Origin: JBBDYH01 sp040901795
Lineage (GTDB): Bacteria; Planctomycetota; Planctomycetia; Pirellulales; JALHPA01
Direction of reading: 5' to 3'
DNA length: 33,617 nucleotides
Assembly (NCBI GenBank): GCA_040901795.1
Contig: JBBDYH010000056.1
Coordinates: 1-33,617 of the forward strand
Under the pieces are notes generated by a model. The model did no database searches. It had not been told where the DNA came from and saw only the letters and a program-made list of their open reading frames with translations. Shown here one piece after another: positions 8,001-16,048 of this stretch (the first letter of the stretch is position 1; each line of letters begins with the position of its first letter). A program made the position numbers and the translations under genes.

Positions 8001-8446
8001 ACATAAGCCTCATCGAGGTGGATCCAAAAGCCGATGCGCTCAGTCATCCGCTCCCACTGTTTCATGTACCGCCAGACGCTCTCCTGGCAGCGGTGGATAA
8101 AGCGTTCGACGCCGTAACGCTCGATCTCCTGCTTGGTGTGGATGCCGAGCTCCTTGCAGACCTCGACCTCCACCGGCAGGCCGTGCGTATCCCAGCCGGC
8201 CTTCCGCTCGCAAAGGTAACCCCGCATCGTGCGGTAGCGCGGGAAGAGGTCTTTGATCGCCCGTGTCAGGCAGTGACCAGGGTGCGGCAGCCCGTTGGCG
8301 GTGGGTGGGCCTTCGTAGAACACAAACCGCGGGTGGCCGGCACGCTGTTCAAGCGACAACTCATAGATGCGCCGCTCGCGCCAATAGCGGCCGATCTTTG
8401 CTTCGAGCTCGGGAAAATTAACGTTGCCTGCGACCGATTCGAACAT
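5027..8446 (-). CDS. ileS: Isoleucyl-tRNA synthetase, eukaryote-like (type 2)
   Basis: Charges tRNA-Ile; 1139 residues, longer than bacterial type 1 enzymes (about 930) and near the eukaryote-like class. Seen: GPPTANGLPHPGHCL with the HIGH-type H55-P-G-H58, the CP1 editing domain with WTTTPWTLPSN, CWYDSGAMPFAQWGYP, and the DGQKMSKSKRN loop with K663-M-S-K-S667, then the anticodon-binding and a long C-terminal region. The P-P-T-A-N-G form of the first motif marks type 2, a class often naturally resistant to mupirocin (family knowledge, not shown here). About residues 619-645 hold an extra Pro/Ser/His-rich segment translated from GGGAATGG-type repeat DNA, absent from the expected LLFG-to-IVLGLMLGEDG junction. 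The start is the ATG before FESVAGNVNFPELE; no Shine-Dalgarno is obvious. Confidence 0.97.
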   Translation of the reverse strand: MFESVAGNVNFPELEAKIGRYWRERRIYELSLEQRAGHPRFVFYEGPPTANGLPHPGHCLTRAIKDLFPRYRTMRGYLCERKAGWDTHGLPVEVEVCKELGIHTKQEIERYGVERFIHRCQESVWRYMKQWERMTERIGFWIHLDEAYVTYHQSYVESVWWSLKELFNRGLLYQGHKIVWWWAQGGTALSSGEVGQGYREVADPSVYVRFPLLDDAGAKTNASLLVWTTTPWTLPSNQFAAVHPELEYSVVSDPELGEDRLIIASALVEAIATKVKRPLTVELTLKGTELLGKRYLPPFDYYYNTLGQRTGELKSGGAQHIAWRIVAANFVTIDSGTGVVHQAPAFGEVDYEVLIAEQQRFLDNQGPPLINAVAPDGSFTSEAPDYAGRWVKDCDKDIARDLRRRGLLYHQEQYLHEYPFCWRAEEDPLIQYPRRSWFIRTSQFKDEMLANNAGINWLPEHIKHGRFGNFLESNVDWALSRERYWGTPLPIWVCEQTGKMEAMGSYDELMAKPGLRGAEVWQAAKKANPNLVDDLKVHKPYIDAITYHSPFADGARMTRVPDVIDCWYDSGAMPFAQWGYPHQGTERFSQQFPADFISEALDQTRGWFYSQLAISTLLFGTGNEPEPPSSIPHSPFAIPHFSYPHPFRNCIVLGLMLGEDGQKMSKSKRNYREPDEIFDRYGADALRWYFFATQPPWTTIRYSEQAIKDSIPEFLLRLWNVYSFFTIYANIDEFDPAARSGLAGDVGQLESEVLRSANTYSPVLKRTELDRWIVSELNRTASYVTARMDEYDNYAACTRMSEFVDALSNWYVRRSRDRFWSEDKRDRGKLDAYWTLYECLLTTCKLVAPFVPFIAEAMWQNLTVAAFGKRTLESVHLCDFPIGDPGLIDEQLSQRMEVVREISSLGRSARTAAKLKVRQPLAKVEVILVDRSQQSWLEEHSPLIREELNVKQVEFATKADQYITYTVLPDLKRLGPRLGKRLPALKSTLANADAAALLNELETKKQVTLQLDDGSVALDAEDLQVRLQAKPGWAAAQGKSAVVVLSTELTDALVSEGLARELIHVIQTQRRDMALKYTQRIRAGIVTDSPDLQAAAMQFADYIRGETLSTELQLESLPGVAPLEVKVGDYACQFFVAPI
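6520..6575. repeat. GGGAATGG tandem repeat inside ileS
   Basis: Four to five units of (G)GGGAATGG or GGCGAATGG with diverged flanks lie inside the ileS coding region and keep the reading frame. On the coding strand they read as Ile-Pro-His-Ser-Pro-Phe-Ala type repeats. The same style of low-complexity DNA is otherwise found in gene gaps of this window. Confidence 0.75.
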
Positions 8447-8805
8447 GAAAAAATGGAGCTATGGGACGGCGACGTTGATTGCAAATCGTAAGAACCGCTA
8501 ACACAACCGGCACACAGTAACCCGAAGCGTGAGCGAGGAACCGGCAGATTCGGCCTCGCTTACGCGTCGGGTTACTATTGTTAGCGGTTCTAAGTTTAGC
8601 AGCCTTTGCGTGGCACGCCCAGAACGAAGTGACGGTGGGCGCAGTAGCGGATGATGGCGGTCCGTTGTTTGTCCAGTCGGCGTCCCAAGGGTCGCTATAA
8701 GAGGCAACCCAGTCCAGCGACGCGGTTGACGCGTTGGAATCGCCGGCGACCGCCGGTTTGTTTGGGCCGGCACCAATCATCTGCTGGCAGGCAGTTATCG
8801 TGGTG
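8447..8805. other. Gene-free stretch upstream of ileS
   Basis: About 360 bases between ileS and the small membrane-protein gene. The ileS-proximal part is a large palindromic repeat (8491-8591). The rest (8600-8805) is open in several frames on both strands, but none has a recognisable motif, a good start or a family feature. It may hold decayed coding sequence. The ileS promoter must lie here or within the repeat; no convincing -35/-10 pair was found. Confidence 0.5.
8491..8591. repeat. Large two-armed palindromic repeat
   Basis: Outer arms AGAACCGCTAA (8491-8501) and TTAGCGGTTCT (8581-8591) are perfect complements. Inner arms of 23 bases (8516-8538 and 8554-8576, starting AGTAACCCGAAGCG and ending CGGGTTACT) pair with two mismatches around a 15-base centre. 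The inner arm reads as NPTRKRG when translated, a peptide often seen in spurious planctomycete ORFs, so this is probably a family of dispersed elements. It sits just upstream of ileS. Confidence 0.85.
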
Positions 8806-9060
8806 CTAGTCGGTCGGCAGCACCTGGGTCCAATAATCGCGGCGAATACGTCGATCAAGCAGATGGACGGGATAAAGGATCCATCCAGATCCCTCCGTGC
8901 GGTACTCGGGATGGATCAAAAACAGGTTCTGCCTGGTGGCTGGATTGACTCCGATTGGCTCATAGAGCCGCCCCTTCAGCAAAGCGAAGTACGCCCCGAG
9001 ATATAGGCAGAGCGGTACGAGAATCGACAGCAGAATGATGATCAAGGCACGTACGCGCAT
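8806..9060 (-). CDS. Small single-pass membrane protein, unknown function
   Basis: 84 residues from the ATG before RVRALIIILL; a further 16-codon upstream extension lacks hydrophobic character and is left out. Seen: one strong transmembrane segment at residues 5-27 (ALIIILLSILVPLCLYLGAYF), then a soluble tail of about 55 residues with VHLLDRRIRRDYW near the end. No family is recognised. It lies alone between the gene-free stretch upstream of ileS and the divergent tRNA-Ser. The hydrophobic helix and sensible start favour a real gene, but no homology can be claimed. Confidence 0.6.
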   Translation of the reverse strand: MRVRALIIILLSILVPLCLYLGAYFALLKGRLYEPIGVNPATRQNLFLIHPEYRTEGSGWILYPVHLLDRRIRRDYWTQVLPTD

Positions 9061-9157
9061 CGCCGTATCCAGTCGAATTATCGTAGCAAATGCGCGGCTG
9101 GCATGCACTGCGTTTCTTCGCGCACTTCGCTAGAATATCAGCACGCGACCAATCCCC

Positions 9158-9244
9158 GGACGGGTGGCCGAGTGGTTTAAGGCACCGGTCTTGAAAACCG
9201 GCGTGGGGGAAACTCCACCGTGGGTTCGAATCCCTCCCCGTCCG
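9158..9244 (+). tRNA. tRNA-Ser (anticodon TGA)
   Basis: Class II tRNA of 87 bases. The acceptor GGACGGG pairs with CCCGTCC and is followed by discriminator G. The D arm reads GGCCGAGTGGTTTAAGGC. The anticodon stem CCGGT/ACCGG holds loop CTTGAAA with anticodon TGA, reading UCA. A long variable arm (GTGGGGGAAACTCCAC) marks serine. The T loop is TTCGAAT. One T-T mismatch appears in the T stem. No CCA is encoded. Confidence 0.95.
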
Positions 9245-9375
9245 CTCCTAAGTCGCTCACTCAATAGACTTTCGAGATCGCTGGTAAAACGACTGGGGCG
9301 CGGGGACGCATGTCTTTCTTTGCAGTCCGTGTAACGCCGTTCGCTTTCAACTGTGTATTCATGTAGGAAGCGATC

Positions 9376-9975
9376 GTGACACTTACCCCCACCACCCGCG
9401 CCAGCCTGCTGTTGCGCCTGCGTGATTCGCAAGATCACGAGGCCTGGGTGGAGTTCGTATCTCTTTATGAACCCGTGGCATACCGCCTGTTGCGGCGACA
9501 CGGATTGCAGGACGCCGATGCCCGCGAGGTGATGCAGGAACTATTCACGGCGGTCAGCCGGAGTATCGAGCGCTGGGATCCGGCGCGCGAGCGCGGATCT
9601 TTCAGGTGCTGGCTGCGGCGAGTGGTGCGCAATCTGGTCATCAATTGGCTGAAACAACGCGAGCGGCGCGTGGTTGCGAGAGGAGGTTCCGACCTGCAGG
9701 CGATGCTGGAGATGTTGCCTGCTGACTGTGGCCCGGAGACGGTCGAGTTCGATGCTGAGTTGCGTCGCGCCTTATTTCAGCGGGCGGCTGAACGAGTGCG
9801 CGCGGAGGTACAGCCCGCGACCTGGCAAGCGTTTTGGGAGACCGGCGTCGTCGGTACTACTCCCGCGGATGCCGCCAGGAAGCTGGGGATGTCGGTGGGT
9901 GCGATTCGGGTCGCCAAATGCCGCGTTCTGGCTCGGCTACAAGCCGCCGTAGTTGCATTGGAGAACACAATATGA
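9376..9975 (+). CDS. ECF sigma factor paired with a Ser/Thr kinase
   Basis: ECF-type sigma-70 factor, 199 residues from a GTG with AGGAAG 5-6 bases upstream. Seen: region 2 at about residues 20-95 (WVEFVSLYEPVAYRLLRRHG, DAREVMQELF, then GSFRCWLRRVVRNLVINW) and region 4 at about 135-195 ending TPADAARKLGMSVGAIRVAKCRVLARL, a helix-turn-helix. The W-x-A-F-W segment and MSVGAIRVAKCRVLARL tail are typical of planctomycete ECF factors encoded beside protein kinases. The stop overlaps the kinase start as ATGA, so the two are translationally coupled. The kinase carries a zinc-finger-like N terminus (see there) that may hold the sigma factor. Target promoters are unknown. Confidence 0.93.
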   Translation: MTLTPTTRASLLLRLRDSQDHEAWVEFVSLYEPVAYRLLRRHGLQDADAREVMQELFTAVSRSIERWDPARERGSFRCWLRRVVRNLVINWLKQRERRVVARGGSDLQAMLEMLPADCGPETVEFDAELRRALFQRAAERVRAEVQPATWQAFWETGVVGTTPADAARKLGMSVGAIRVAKCRVLARLQAAVVALENTI

Positions 9976-12900
9976 GCAGTCCATGTTCGATCGCACTTCT
10001 GGAATCGGCGTTGGCGGGGAATCTGCCGGCGGCGGACGAGACCTCGCTCAATCGCCATTTGGAAGCGTGCGAGGCCTGCAGCGCCGCGCTAGAACGAATG
10101 GCGGGTGGGCCTGCCTGGTGCCGGGAAGCCGTCTCACTGCTCGCCGGAGACGAACTGGACTTGACCATGCCGACTGGCGACGAATGGTCCGAAGTCGACT
10201 TCACCGTGGAGCATCTGGAGCCTACCGACGAGCCGAACGTGCTCGGTCGATTGGGCGGCTACGACATCCTGGAGATCATCGGACATGGCGGCATGGGCGT
10301 CGTGCTGAAGGCGTTCGATCGCGAGCTCAATCGCACAGTGGCGATCAAGGTGCTGGCGCCGCATCTGGCGCGAAACTCCTTGGCGCGGAAGCGTTTCGCC
10401 CGCGAGGCCCAAGCCGCAGCGGCCGTTGTACACCCGCACGTGCTGGCAATTCATCAGGTGCAGGCGGGCGGGCGGTTGCCGTTCTTGGTCATGCCGCTGG
10501 TGGCGGGGGAGTCGCTGGCGGAGCGGCTCACAGCCCAAGGGACGCTAGAGCTCAAAGAGATTCTCCGCATCGGCATGCAGGCTGCCGCAGGACTCGCGGC
10601 TGCTCACGAACAGGGGCTCGTGCATCGTGACGTAAAACCCGCCAACATCCTGTTGGAAAAGGGGGTCGAGCGCGCTGTGCTCACCGACTTCGGTCTGGCG
10701 CGTGCGGCCGACGATGTCACGCTCACGCGTTGGGGCATCGTCGCCGGCACGCCGCAGTATATGTCCCCCGAGCAGGCGCGGGGCGAGCCGCTCGACGGAC
10801 GTTCCGATCTCTTCAGCCTGGGCTGTGTGTTGTACGAGATGGCGACCGGCGTTTCGCCCTTCCGCACCGATTCGATGCTGGCCACCATGCGGCGCTTGGT
10901 CGACGACTCACCGCAAGCCATGGCGTCGCTCAACCCGGAGTTGCCGCCGTGGTTCATCGCCATTGTCGAGCGCCTGTTGGAGAAGGACCCGTCGCGGCGA
11001 CTCAATTCGACTGCGGAAGTCAGCGCACTTCTGGAAAACTGCCTCGCGCACGTCCAGCGGCCGGCTGCGGTCCCGCTGCCAGAGCAGCTTCGCAATTACC
11101 AATCCTCGACAGCGAAGCGCGGCCGTTGGTCAACGTGGAAACTGCTCGCCGGTGCTGCCTTCGCACTGGCTCTGCTCGTGGCCGGCGTCGTGATTGTGCT
11201 TGAAACCAACAAGGGAACGTTGACGATCGAAAGCGACGCCAACGTTGAACTGCGCATTACTCAAGGCGACAAGATCGTCGAAGAGCTCACCGTGACGCGC
11301 GGTAAGAACGACGTGCGAATCGCCGCTGGGGAGTACGTGGTCGAAATCGACGGCAAGCACAACGCCATCACGGTGAAAAACGGAAGCGTAACCATCCATC
11401 GAGGCGAGAAGGAAATCGTCAGAATCGTTGAGCGTGATGCGGCCGATACTGCCGCGACCGAGCGAATGAAGATGACGGCGGATACCACTCAAGTGTTGAC
11501 TTTCGACGAACCGATCCCGCGCGCTCTGGTCAAAAACCCGGATGTCCTAGAGCTAACGGCGCTGGCGCCCAACAAGGTGCAGGTCTTCGCGAAAAAGCCG
11601 GGGGCCACACAGATCAACCTTTGGAAGCAAGACAACACGGTGCATACGATCGACGTGCTGGTATCGGGCGACGCCCGCGAGCTGGAAATGCTGCTTCGCA
11701 CCGAGTTCCCGAACGCCAGTATCCGTGTGAGGCCGCTCGCGCAAGGTGTTGTCCTCTCGGGCTTCGTCGATCACCAGGACGACGTCAGCCAGATCATACG
11801 CATGGCCGAGAAGTACTATCCCAGGGTAATCTCACATATCACGGTCCGTGGCGCGCAACGCGAAGCCGCCGACGGCGGACACGCAGCTCGCAAGTCCGCG
11901 CTCGACACGGGCTTTTCGGAGACCAAAGAGCTGGTCCTCTCAATGAACAGCATGCATTACATGCTCGACTTCGACACCGGTAAAACGCTGGACCCTCCCG
12001 CGACCGTCGATCGTCCTGAGATTCAGCAGATGGACGTCTACGCGACTCAACTGCAGCCGCATCAGTTCCCCACAGGCTTATCGGGCGCGCAGTCATTCTT
12101 ACTGCCGGGCCAGCCCATGCGCGGGATGAAGGTCAAGTCAAGCCAGTGGAACGCGTCGGCCGCCGACGTCCGCCGCGCTTTGGCCGGCGACGATGTTCCG
12201 CCGTTGACGGAAATGCAATACAAGCCGCTCGAACCGGCCACGTATTTCTTCAAAACCGAAGAGGGCGCCGAGGGCATCCTCGATTTGATGGCCTTGGTCG
12301 AAGATCCCAAAGGCATTCGCATCCGCTACAAGACGGTGCTCGCAGATGGCGCGAAAGCCAAAGCGCCGCTCCCGGAAAAGCTCTATGCGACGAAAGAGCA
12401 CGTGAGGAAAATCGAAGAGTTGATCAAGGGCGCACCCGCCACGACCAATCATCTCGCCGAGTTGTTCGAGCGAGTGCCCGGTTCGAATGGCAATTACCGC
12501 CTGCGTGCCGATGTCGTCTCGATCCCGATCGTCCCCACGGACAAATCGGATTTGGAGTTGGGTTCCCAGGGAAGAGTCTTCTACATGCCGGCCAGCAAGG
12601 GCTTTTTCCTTCAATGGGACAGCATCGCGGCCAGCACGCTGCACTACTACGGACCCTTCTACGGAATTTCGCTCGCCAGGATCGGCTCGCGGCCTAGGGA
12701 ATCGGCCGACAAAGTGGAGTCCAGCACAGCAGATGAATCGAGCCGCGCGGCGACCAAACGCATCGAGGACTATTCGATCATTCGGCCGGTCGAGACGATC
12801 GCCTGCTCCGTAGACGGGAAGCTGATCGCGATGGCCAACGGCAACTCGAATGCAAGGAACATGCACGGCTTGACGCCCATGCTGGCGATCCTGCATGACG

Positions 12901-14321
12901 ATGGCGAAACGCCGACAAGGCTCAACTACCTCAACATTACCAGCGCCGAAGAAAACGGGATTCTCTTTGCCTCTCCGCGGATGTCTTATATGGAAGTAAC
13001 CGCGCTGGCGTTCTCGCCCGATGGCAGCATGCTGGCCGTCGGGACCGACATCGGCCAAGTGAAACTGTACGATACGCGGACCGGTGAACTGGTCCGGTCG
13101 TTGGACGATGAAAAGGCAAAACTCGCGGACAAGGAGACATCCGAAAACTGGAAGACACTGAAGCGGGCCATGGGTCGAGTTGAGTCGCTGGCATACTCGC
13201 CGGACGGCAGTTTGTTAGCCGTGTGCGGCGGCTCGTTTAGTGATTTTTCCGACGTTTTCGACCGAATCGAACGAGGAGGCCTGGGCCGCACTGTCACAGG
13301 TCCCGGACGGCTGAAAGTGTGGGAAGCAAAAACCGGGACGCTCAAACACGATCTCGTCGGGCACAGCCAGGCCTTCGATGTCGCATTTTCTGCGGACGGG
13401 ACCCTGCTGGCCAGCGCCGGACGTTGTGAAGACGCAGGCGGACCGGGTAACGGCGTGCTCGTTTGGAATCCGCAAACCGGCGAAAAAATGCGTACCCTTC
13501 TGATCGAGGCCAACGGCGGCACTCATTACGTTGCCTTTTCACCGATCAAGAAACTGATCGTGACCGGCTCAGTGCATTTCGACAAAGAAAACGACACGCG
13601 CTCAACGGCCATCGGAGTGGCGTATCCGTTATCCGGTATTACGGAGTGGCGACAAACCATGCCCGGCTGGGCGAAACCGGCCTTTTCCGCCGATGGGAGA
13701 ACGCTTGCGGTGTTATGCGACAGAAAATCGATCCGCTTTGTTGACGTTGAGAGCGGACAATTGAAGCACGAGCTCCATGCGGCCGACTCGCCCCTAGGCG
13801 GAAGATGGAATGATCTGGCAATCACGCCACAAGGCCGCAGGCTCGTGATCGGCGGCGCAACCGCGGCGAGTCGCGGGATCATGCAAATACGAGAGTTCGA
13901 CAGCCATGACGGCGAGCATGGCGCTCAGGACAACCGCTCTGCTGATGAGGAGACGAAGATCTTCCAAGGCGAGTGGAACGTTGTAGGGCTCGAAGGCGAT
14001 GGCCACAAAGCCTCCGAAGGTGAACTAAAAACCCAGAAGTGGTCCGTCGAAGGGAACACGATCACCGCATCCGCCCACGGCTCAACCGGCAAGATGCGCT
14101 TTACGTTGAACCCCAAGAAAACACCCAAAGAAATCGACCTCGTCGCCTTGGATGGTAACTTGAAAGGAACGACTACTTTCGGAATCTATGAGTTTCAAAA
14201 CGGGCGTTTACGAATTTGCCACGGCGGCCCGATGGAGAAGGAGACAGATCGTCCGAAAGAGTTTACTGACTCGTCGGGCAGCGGATGTGGGTTAATGATC
14301 TTTGAGAGGAAGTCGCAGTAG
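9972..14321 (+). CDS. Multidomain membrane Ser/Thr kinase (ZnF, kinase, TM, CpaC-N, BON, WD40, TIGR03067)
   Basis: 1449 residues from the ATG inside the ATGA overlap. Seen in order: an anti-sigma-like zinc-finger motif H29-x3-C33-x2-C36; a Hanks kinase at about residues 93-360 with GHGGMGVV, Lys126 in VAIK, H-R-D220 and D239-F-G; one transmembrane helix near 389-412; a charged beta-rich segment; a CpaC/RcpA N-terminal-like domain at about 505-568 (VLTFDEPIPRALVKNPDVLE, KPGATQINLW); a BON-like repeat near 570-626; a 380-residue region of unknown type; WD40-like blades near 1008-1310 (FSPDGSMLAVGT, LKVWEAKTGTLKHDL, FSADGTLLASAG); and a C-terminal TIGR03067-like domain from 1328 (FQGEWNVVGLEGDG). 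All catalytic residues are present, so the kinase should be active in the cytosol, with the C-terminal two thirds outside the membrane. It is probably sensor and partner of the coupled ECF factor. The WD40, BON and CpaC calls are by eye. Confidence 0.9.
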   Translation: MSSPCSIALLESALAGNLPAADETSLNRHLEACEACSAALERMAGGPAWCREAVSLLAGDELDLTMPTGDEWSEVDFTVEHLEPTDEPNVLGRLGGYDILEIIGHGGMGVVLKAFDRELNRTVAIKVLAPHLARNSLARKRFAREAQAAAAVVHPHVLAIHQVQAGGRLPFLVMPLVAGESLAERLTAQGTLELKEILRIGMQAAAGLAAAHEQGLVHRDVKPANILLEKGVERAVLTDFGLARAADDVTLTRWGIVAGTPQYMSPEQARGEPLDGRSDLFSLGCVLYEMATGVSPFRTDSMLATMRRLVDDSPQAMASLNPELPPWFIAIVERLLEKDPSRRLNSTAEVSALLENCLAHVQRPAAVPLPEQLRNYQSSTAKRGRWSTWKLLAGAAFALALLVAGVVIVLETNKGTLTIESDANVELRITQGDKIVEELTVTRGKNDVRIAAGEYVVEIDGKHNAITVKNGSVTIHRGEKEIVRIVERDAADTAATERMKMTADTTQVLTFDEPIPRALVKNPDVLELTALAPNKVQVFAKKPGATQINLWKQDNTVHTIDVLVSGDARELEMLLRTEFPNASIRVRPLAQGVVLSGFVDHQDDVSQIIRMAEKYYPRVISHITVRGAQREAADGGHAARKSALDTGFSETKELVLSMNSMHYMLDFDTGKTLDPPATVDRPEIQQMDVYATQLQPHQFPTGLSGAQSFLLPGQPMRGMKVKSSQWNASAADVRRALAGDDVPPLTEMQYKPLEPATYFFKTEEGAEGILDLMALVEDPKGIRIRYKTVLADGAKAKAPLPEKLYATKEHVRKIEELIKGAPATTNHLAELFERVPGSNGNYRLRADVVSIPIVPTDKSDLELGSQGRVFYMPASKGFFLQWDSIAASTLHYYGPFYGISLARIGSRPRESADKVESSTADESSRAATKRIEDYSIIRPVETIACSVDGKLIAMANGNSNARNMHGLTPMLAILHDDGETPTRLNYLNITSAEENGILFASPRMSYMEVTALAFSPDGSMLAVGTDIGQVKLYDTRTGELVRSLDDEKAKLADKETSENWKTLKRAMGRVESLAYSPDGSLLAVCGGSFSDFSDVFDRIERGGLGRTVTGPGRLKVWEAKTGTLKHDLVGHSQAFDVAFSADGTLLASAGRCEDAGGPGNGVLVWNPQTGEKMRTLLIEANGGTHYVAFSPIKKLIVTGSVHFDKENDTRSTAIGVAYPLSGITEWRQTMPGWAKPAFSADGRTLAVLCDRKSIRFVDVESGQLKHELHAADSPLGGRWNDLAITPQGRRLVIGGATAASRGIMQIREFDSHDGEHGAQDNRSADEETKIFQGEWNVVGLEGDGHKASEGELKTQKWSVEGNTITASAHGSTGKMRFTLNPKKTPKEIDLVALDGNLKGTTTFGIYEFQNGRLRICHGGPMEKETDRPKEFTDSSGSGCGLMIFERKSQ

Positions 14322-14356
14322 GAACGCTTGCTTCGGGAGCTTCCTGGACTGGATCA

Positions 14357-16048
14357 TCAAAACCGCGTTGTGAACTGCGTATAGACGAAGTCCACATCGC
14401 CCGTGACGCCAGCCGGGTTTGTCGCCTGCACAAAGTCGCCCGCCCAGAAGTGCGAGTAGCCCACCAGGATGTCGCTGCGCGGTGAGAAGATGTACTGCAC
14501 GGTCAGGTCCAATTCCTGGCCCACGTCGCGGCCAGCCGCGCCGGTCGGATCGACACGAATCGGAGCGCCGGCGGAGTTGTACAAGGCATCGCGCGATTCG
14601 TCCAGAAAAAAAATGTGATACCAAGCCAGCAGCTTCAGCTTTTGCGTGGGGCTGGCGGTCCAAATGAAGTTGACGTCGTTGATGTTTTGCCGCGCCACCA
14701 GATCGGCGAAGCCAAAGTACTTATGGCCCAGCGGAAACAATTGATTGAACGTGCCATGCCTGCCGTCGGTCGGGTCACGGTCGCCCGACGCCCAATCGTA
14801 ATAGGCCCATAGCGTCGGCTTCCAGCGGGCTTGTGCCCATTCGCGGCCCAGGCCCCCCGTGAAGAATCCGGCCGACTGGTCGCGCGTGCCGAAGTCGCCG
14901 AATTGATAGCCGCCTTCCACTTCCCAGAGCCAGCAGCAGTGCTTGCCTTTCCAGCGCGTGCCGAGCGTGTTGGCGTCAAAGTCGCGCGGGAAGAAAGTCG
15001 TGTCCGGTCCATCATACTCTGCCAATCGCAAGAAATAGAAATCGTAAACGTGGTCCTTGCGGCCTTTGTACGTCGTATACAAGCCCATGAACTCCTGGCT
15101 CTGGTCGGGGTGGTCGAAGTTGCTGTCGCTGTTGATGTGCTGGGAGAAGGGGACGGGCCGCGTCCAGAAACCGTCGAAGTCCCAGACCTTGCTGCGATAA
15201 AACGCCTTGGCGCCGTCGAAGGTGCGCCGCGTGTTGGACCAATCGAGCGGGGAGATCAGGCGCTGATCGCCGTAGAGCAATTCCTGCCGGCCGACGCGGC
15301 CCCACCACTCGCCCTCGCCGTAGTCCGAGATCAACCCATCGACGAAAAGATTGAGCGCATCGAAGCGGTTCTCTTCGATCGTCCGCGGCGTGAAGTCCTC
15401 GAACTCGCTCACGGCATCGATCGCCTCGCCGTAGAAGCGAAACCAGTTGCTGTACTCGACGTTGGCGAACAGACGGGTGCGGTGCAACAGGAAGTCGTCG
15501 CTAAGGCCGCTGAGATTGCTGCCGCGGAGGTTCACCTCGTGATGGTGCCGCGCGCGGTACTCGCCGCCGAGATCGTAGATCCAGCAATCGCCGCATTCGT
15601 TCCGTTTCAGGCAGTCGCCGAAATAACAGTACTTGTTGTCGGGCTTCGTCAAGTAGGAGAAATCGTTGTCGTAGAACACGCCCTTGTACGGAGCGGGCGG
15701 GGCGGCAGGTTTTTTGGCGGCAGCCGCGGGGGCGGGCGTGGCGGCCGGCGGCGCCGACTGGCCTTCGATTGCCTGGGGCGAATAGGGAGCCGGCTCGCTC
15801 GGCAAACCGGGTGGCGGTTCAGGCGGCTGAAGCACCGCCCGATCCAGTGCGCTGACGGGCGACACGGCAGAGTCGGTCGGCTCAAACATCTGACTTGTGC
15901 CGGCGTCGTAATCGTGTTGGCTCGCGGGTGCTACTTCCGCAGGAGGGACGTCGCCGGCATGTGCCCACACTGCCGGCAACAACACGCTCGTAAACAGTAT
16001 GAACAGACAATGGCGCCGAAGCGCACGGCGACTCGATGCGGAATTCAT
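14357..16048 (-). CDS. Outer-membrane beta-barrel porin, alginate-export type
   Basis: 563 residues from the ATG before NSASSRRALRRHCLFILFTSVLLP, a clear signal peptide; the 34-codon upstream extension is unlike a protein start and is dropped. After a Pro/Ala-rich linker at about residues 60-130, a Cys-containing segment (KYCYFGDCLKRNECGDCW) leads into a barrel of alternating aromatic strands: RARHHHEVNLRG, FANVEYSNWFRFYGEAID, GRVGRQELLYGDQRLISPLDWSNTRRTFDG. The last residue is Phe in VDFVYTQFTTRF, a beta-signal for BAM insertion. The R-Q-E-L-x-Y-G-D-Q-R-L-I pattern is characteristic of the alginate export/porin family common in planctomycetes. The substrate is unknown. It converges on the kinase gene 35 bases away. 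Confidence 0.85.
   Translation of the reverse strand: MNSASSRRALRRHCLFILFTSVLLPAVWAHAGDVPPAEVAPASQHDYDAGTSQMFEPTDSAVSPVSALDRAVLQPPEPPPGLPSEPAPYSPQAIEGQSAPPAATPAPAAAAKKPAAPPAPYKGVFYDNDFSYLTKPDNKYCYFGDCLKRNECGDCWIYDLGGEYRARHHHEVNLRGSNLSGLSDDFLLHRTRLFANVEYSNWFRFYGEAIDAVSEFEDFTPRTIEENRFDALNLFVDGLISDYGEGEWWGRVGRQELLYGDQRLISPLDWSNTRRTFDGAKAFYRSKVWDFDGFWTRPVPFSQHINSDSNFDHPDQSQEFMGLYTTYKGRKDHVYDFYFLRLAEYDGPDTTFFPRDFDANTLGTRWKGKHCCWLWEVEGGYQFGDFGTRDQSAGFFTGGLGREWAQARWKPTLWAYYDWASGDRDPTDGRHGTFNQLFPLGHKYFGFADLVARQNINDVNFIWTASPTQKLKLLAWYHIFFLDESRDALYNSAGAPIRVDPTGAAGRDVGQELDLTVQYIFSPRSDILVGYSHFWAGDFVQATNPAGVTGDVDFVYTQFTTRF

Noticed and set aside
8418..8858. 146-codon minus-strand frame upstream of ileS
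   Set aside because: Runs through the palindromic repeat and into ileS, and no motif is seen; at best decayed sequence.
12138..13058. 306-codon minus-strand frame over the kinase gene
   Set aside because: Antisense shadow rich in Arg/Asp/Gly; the plus-strand product shows clear domains.
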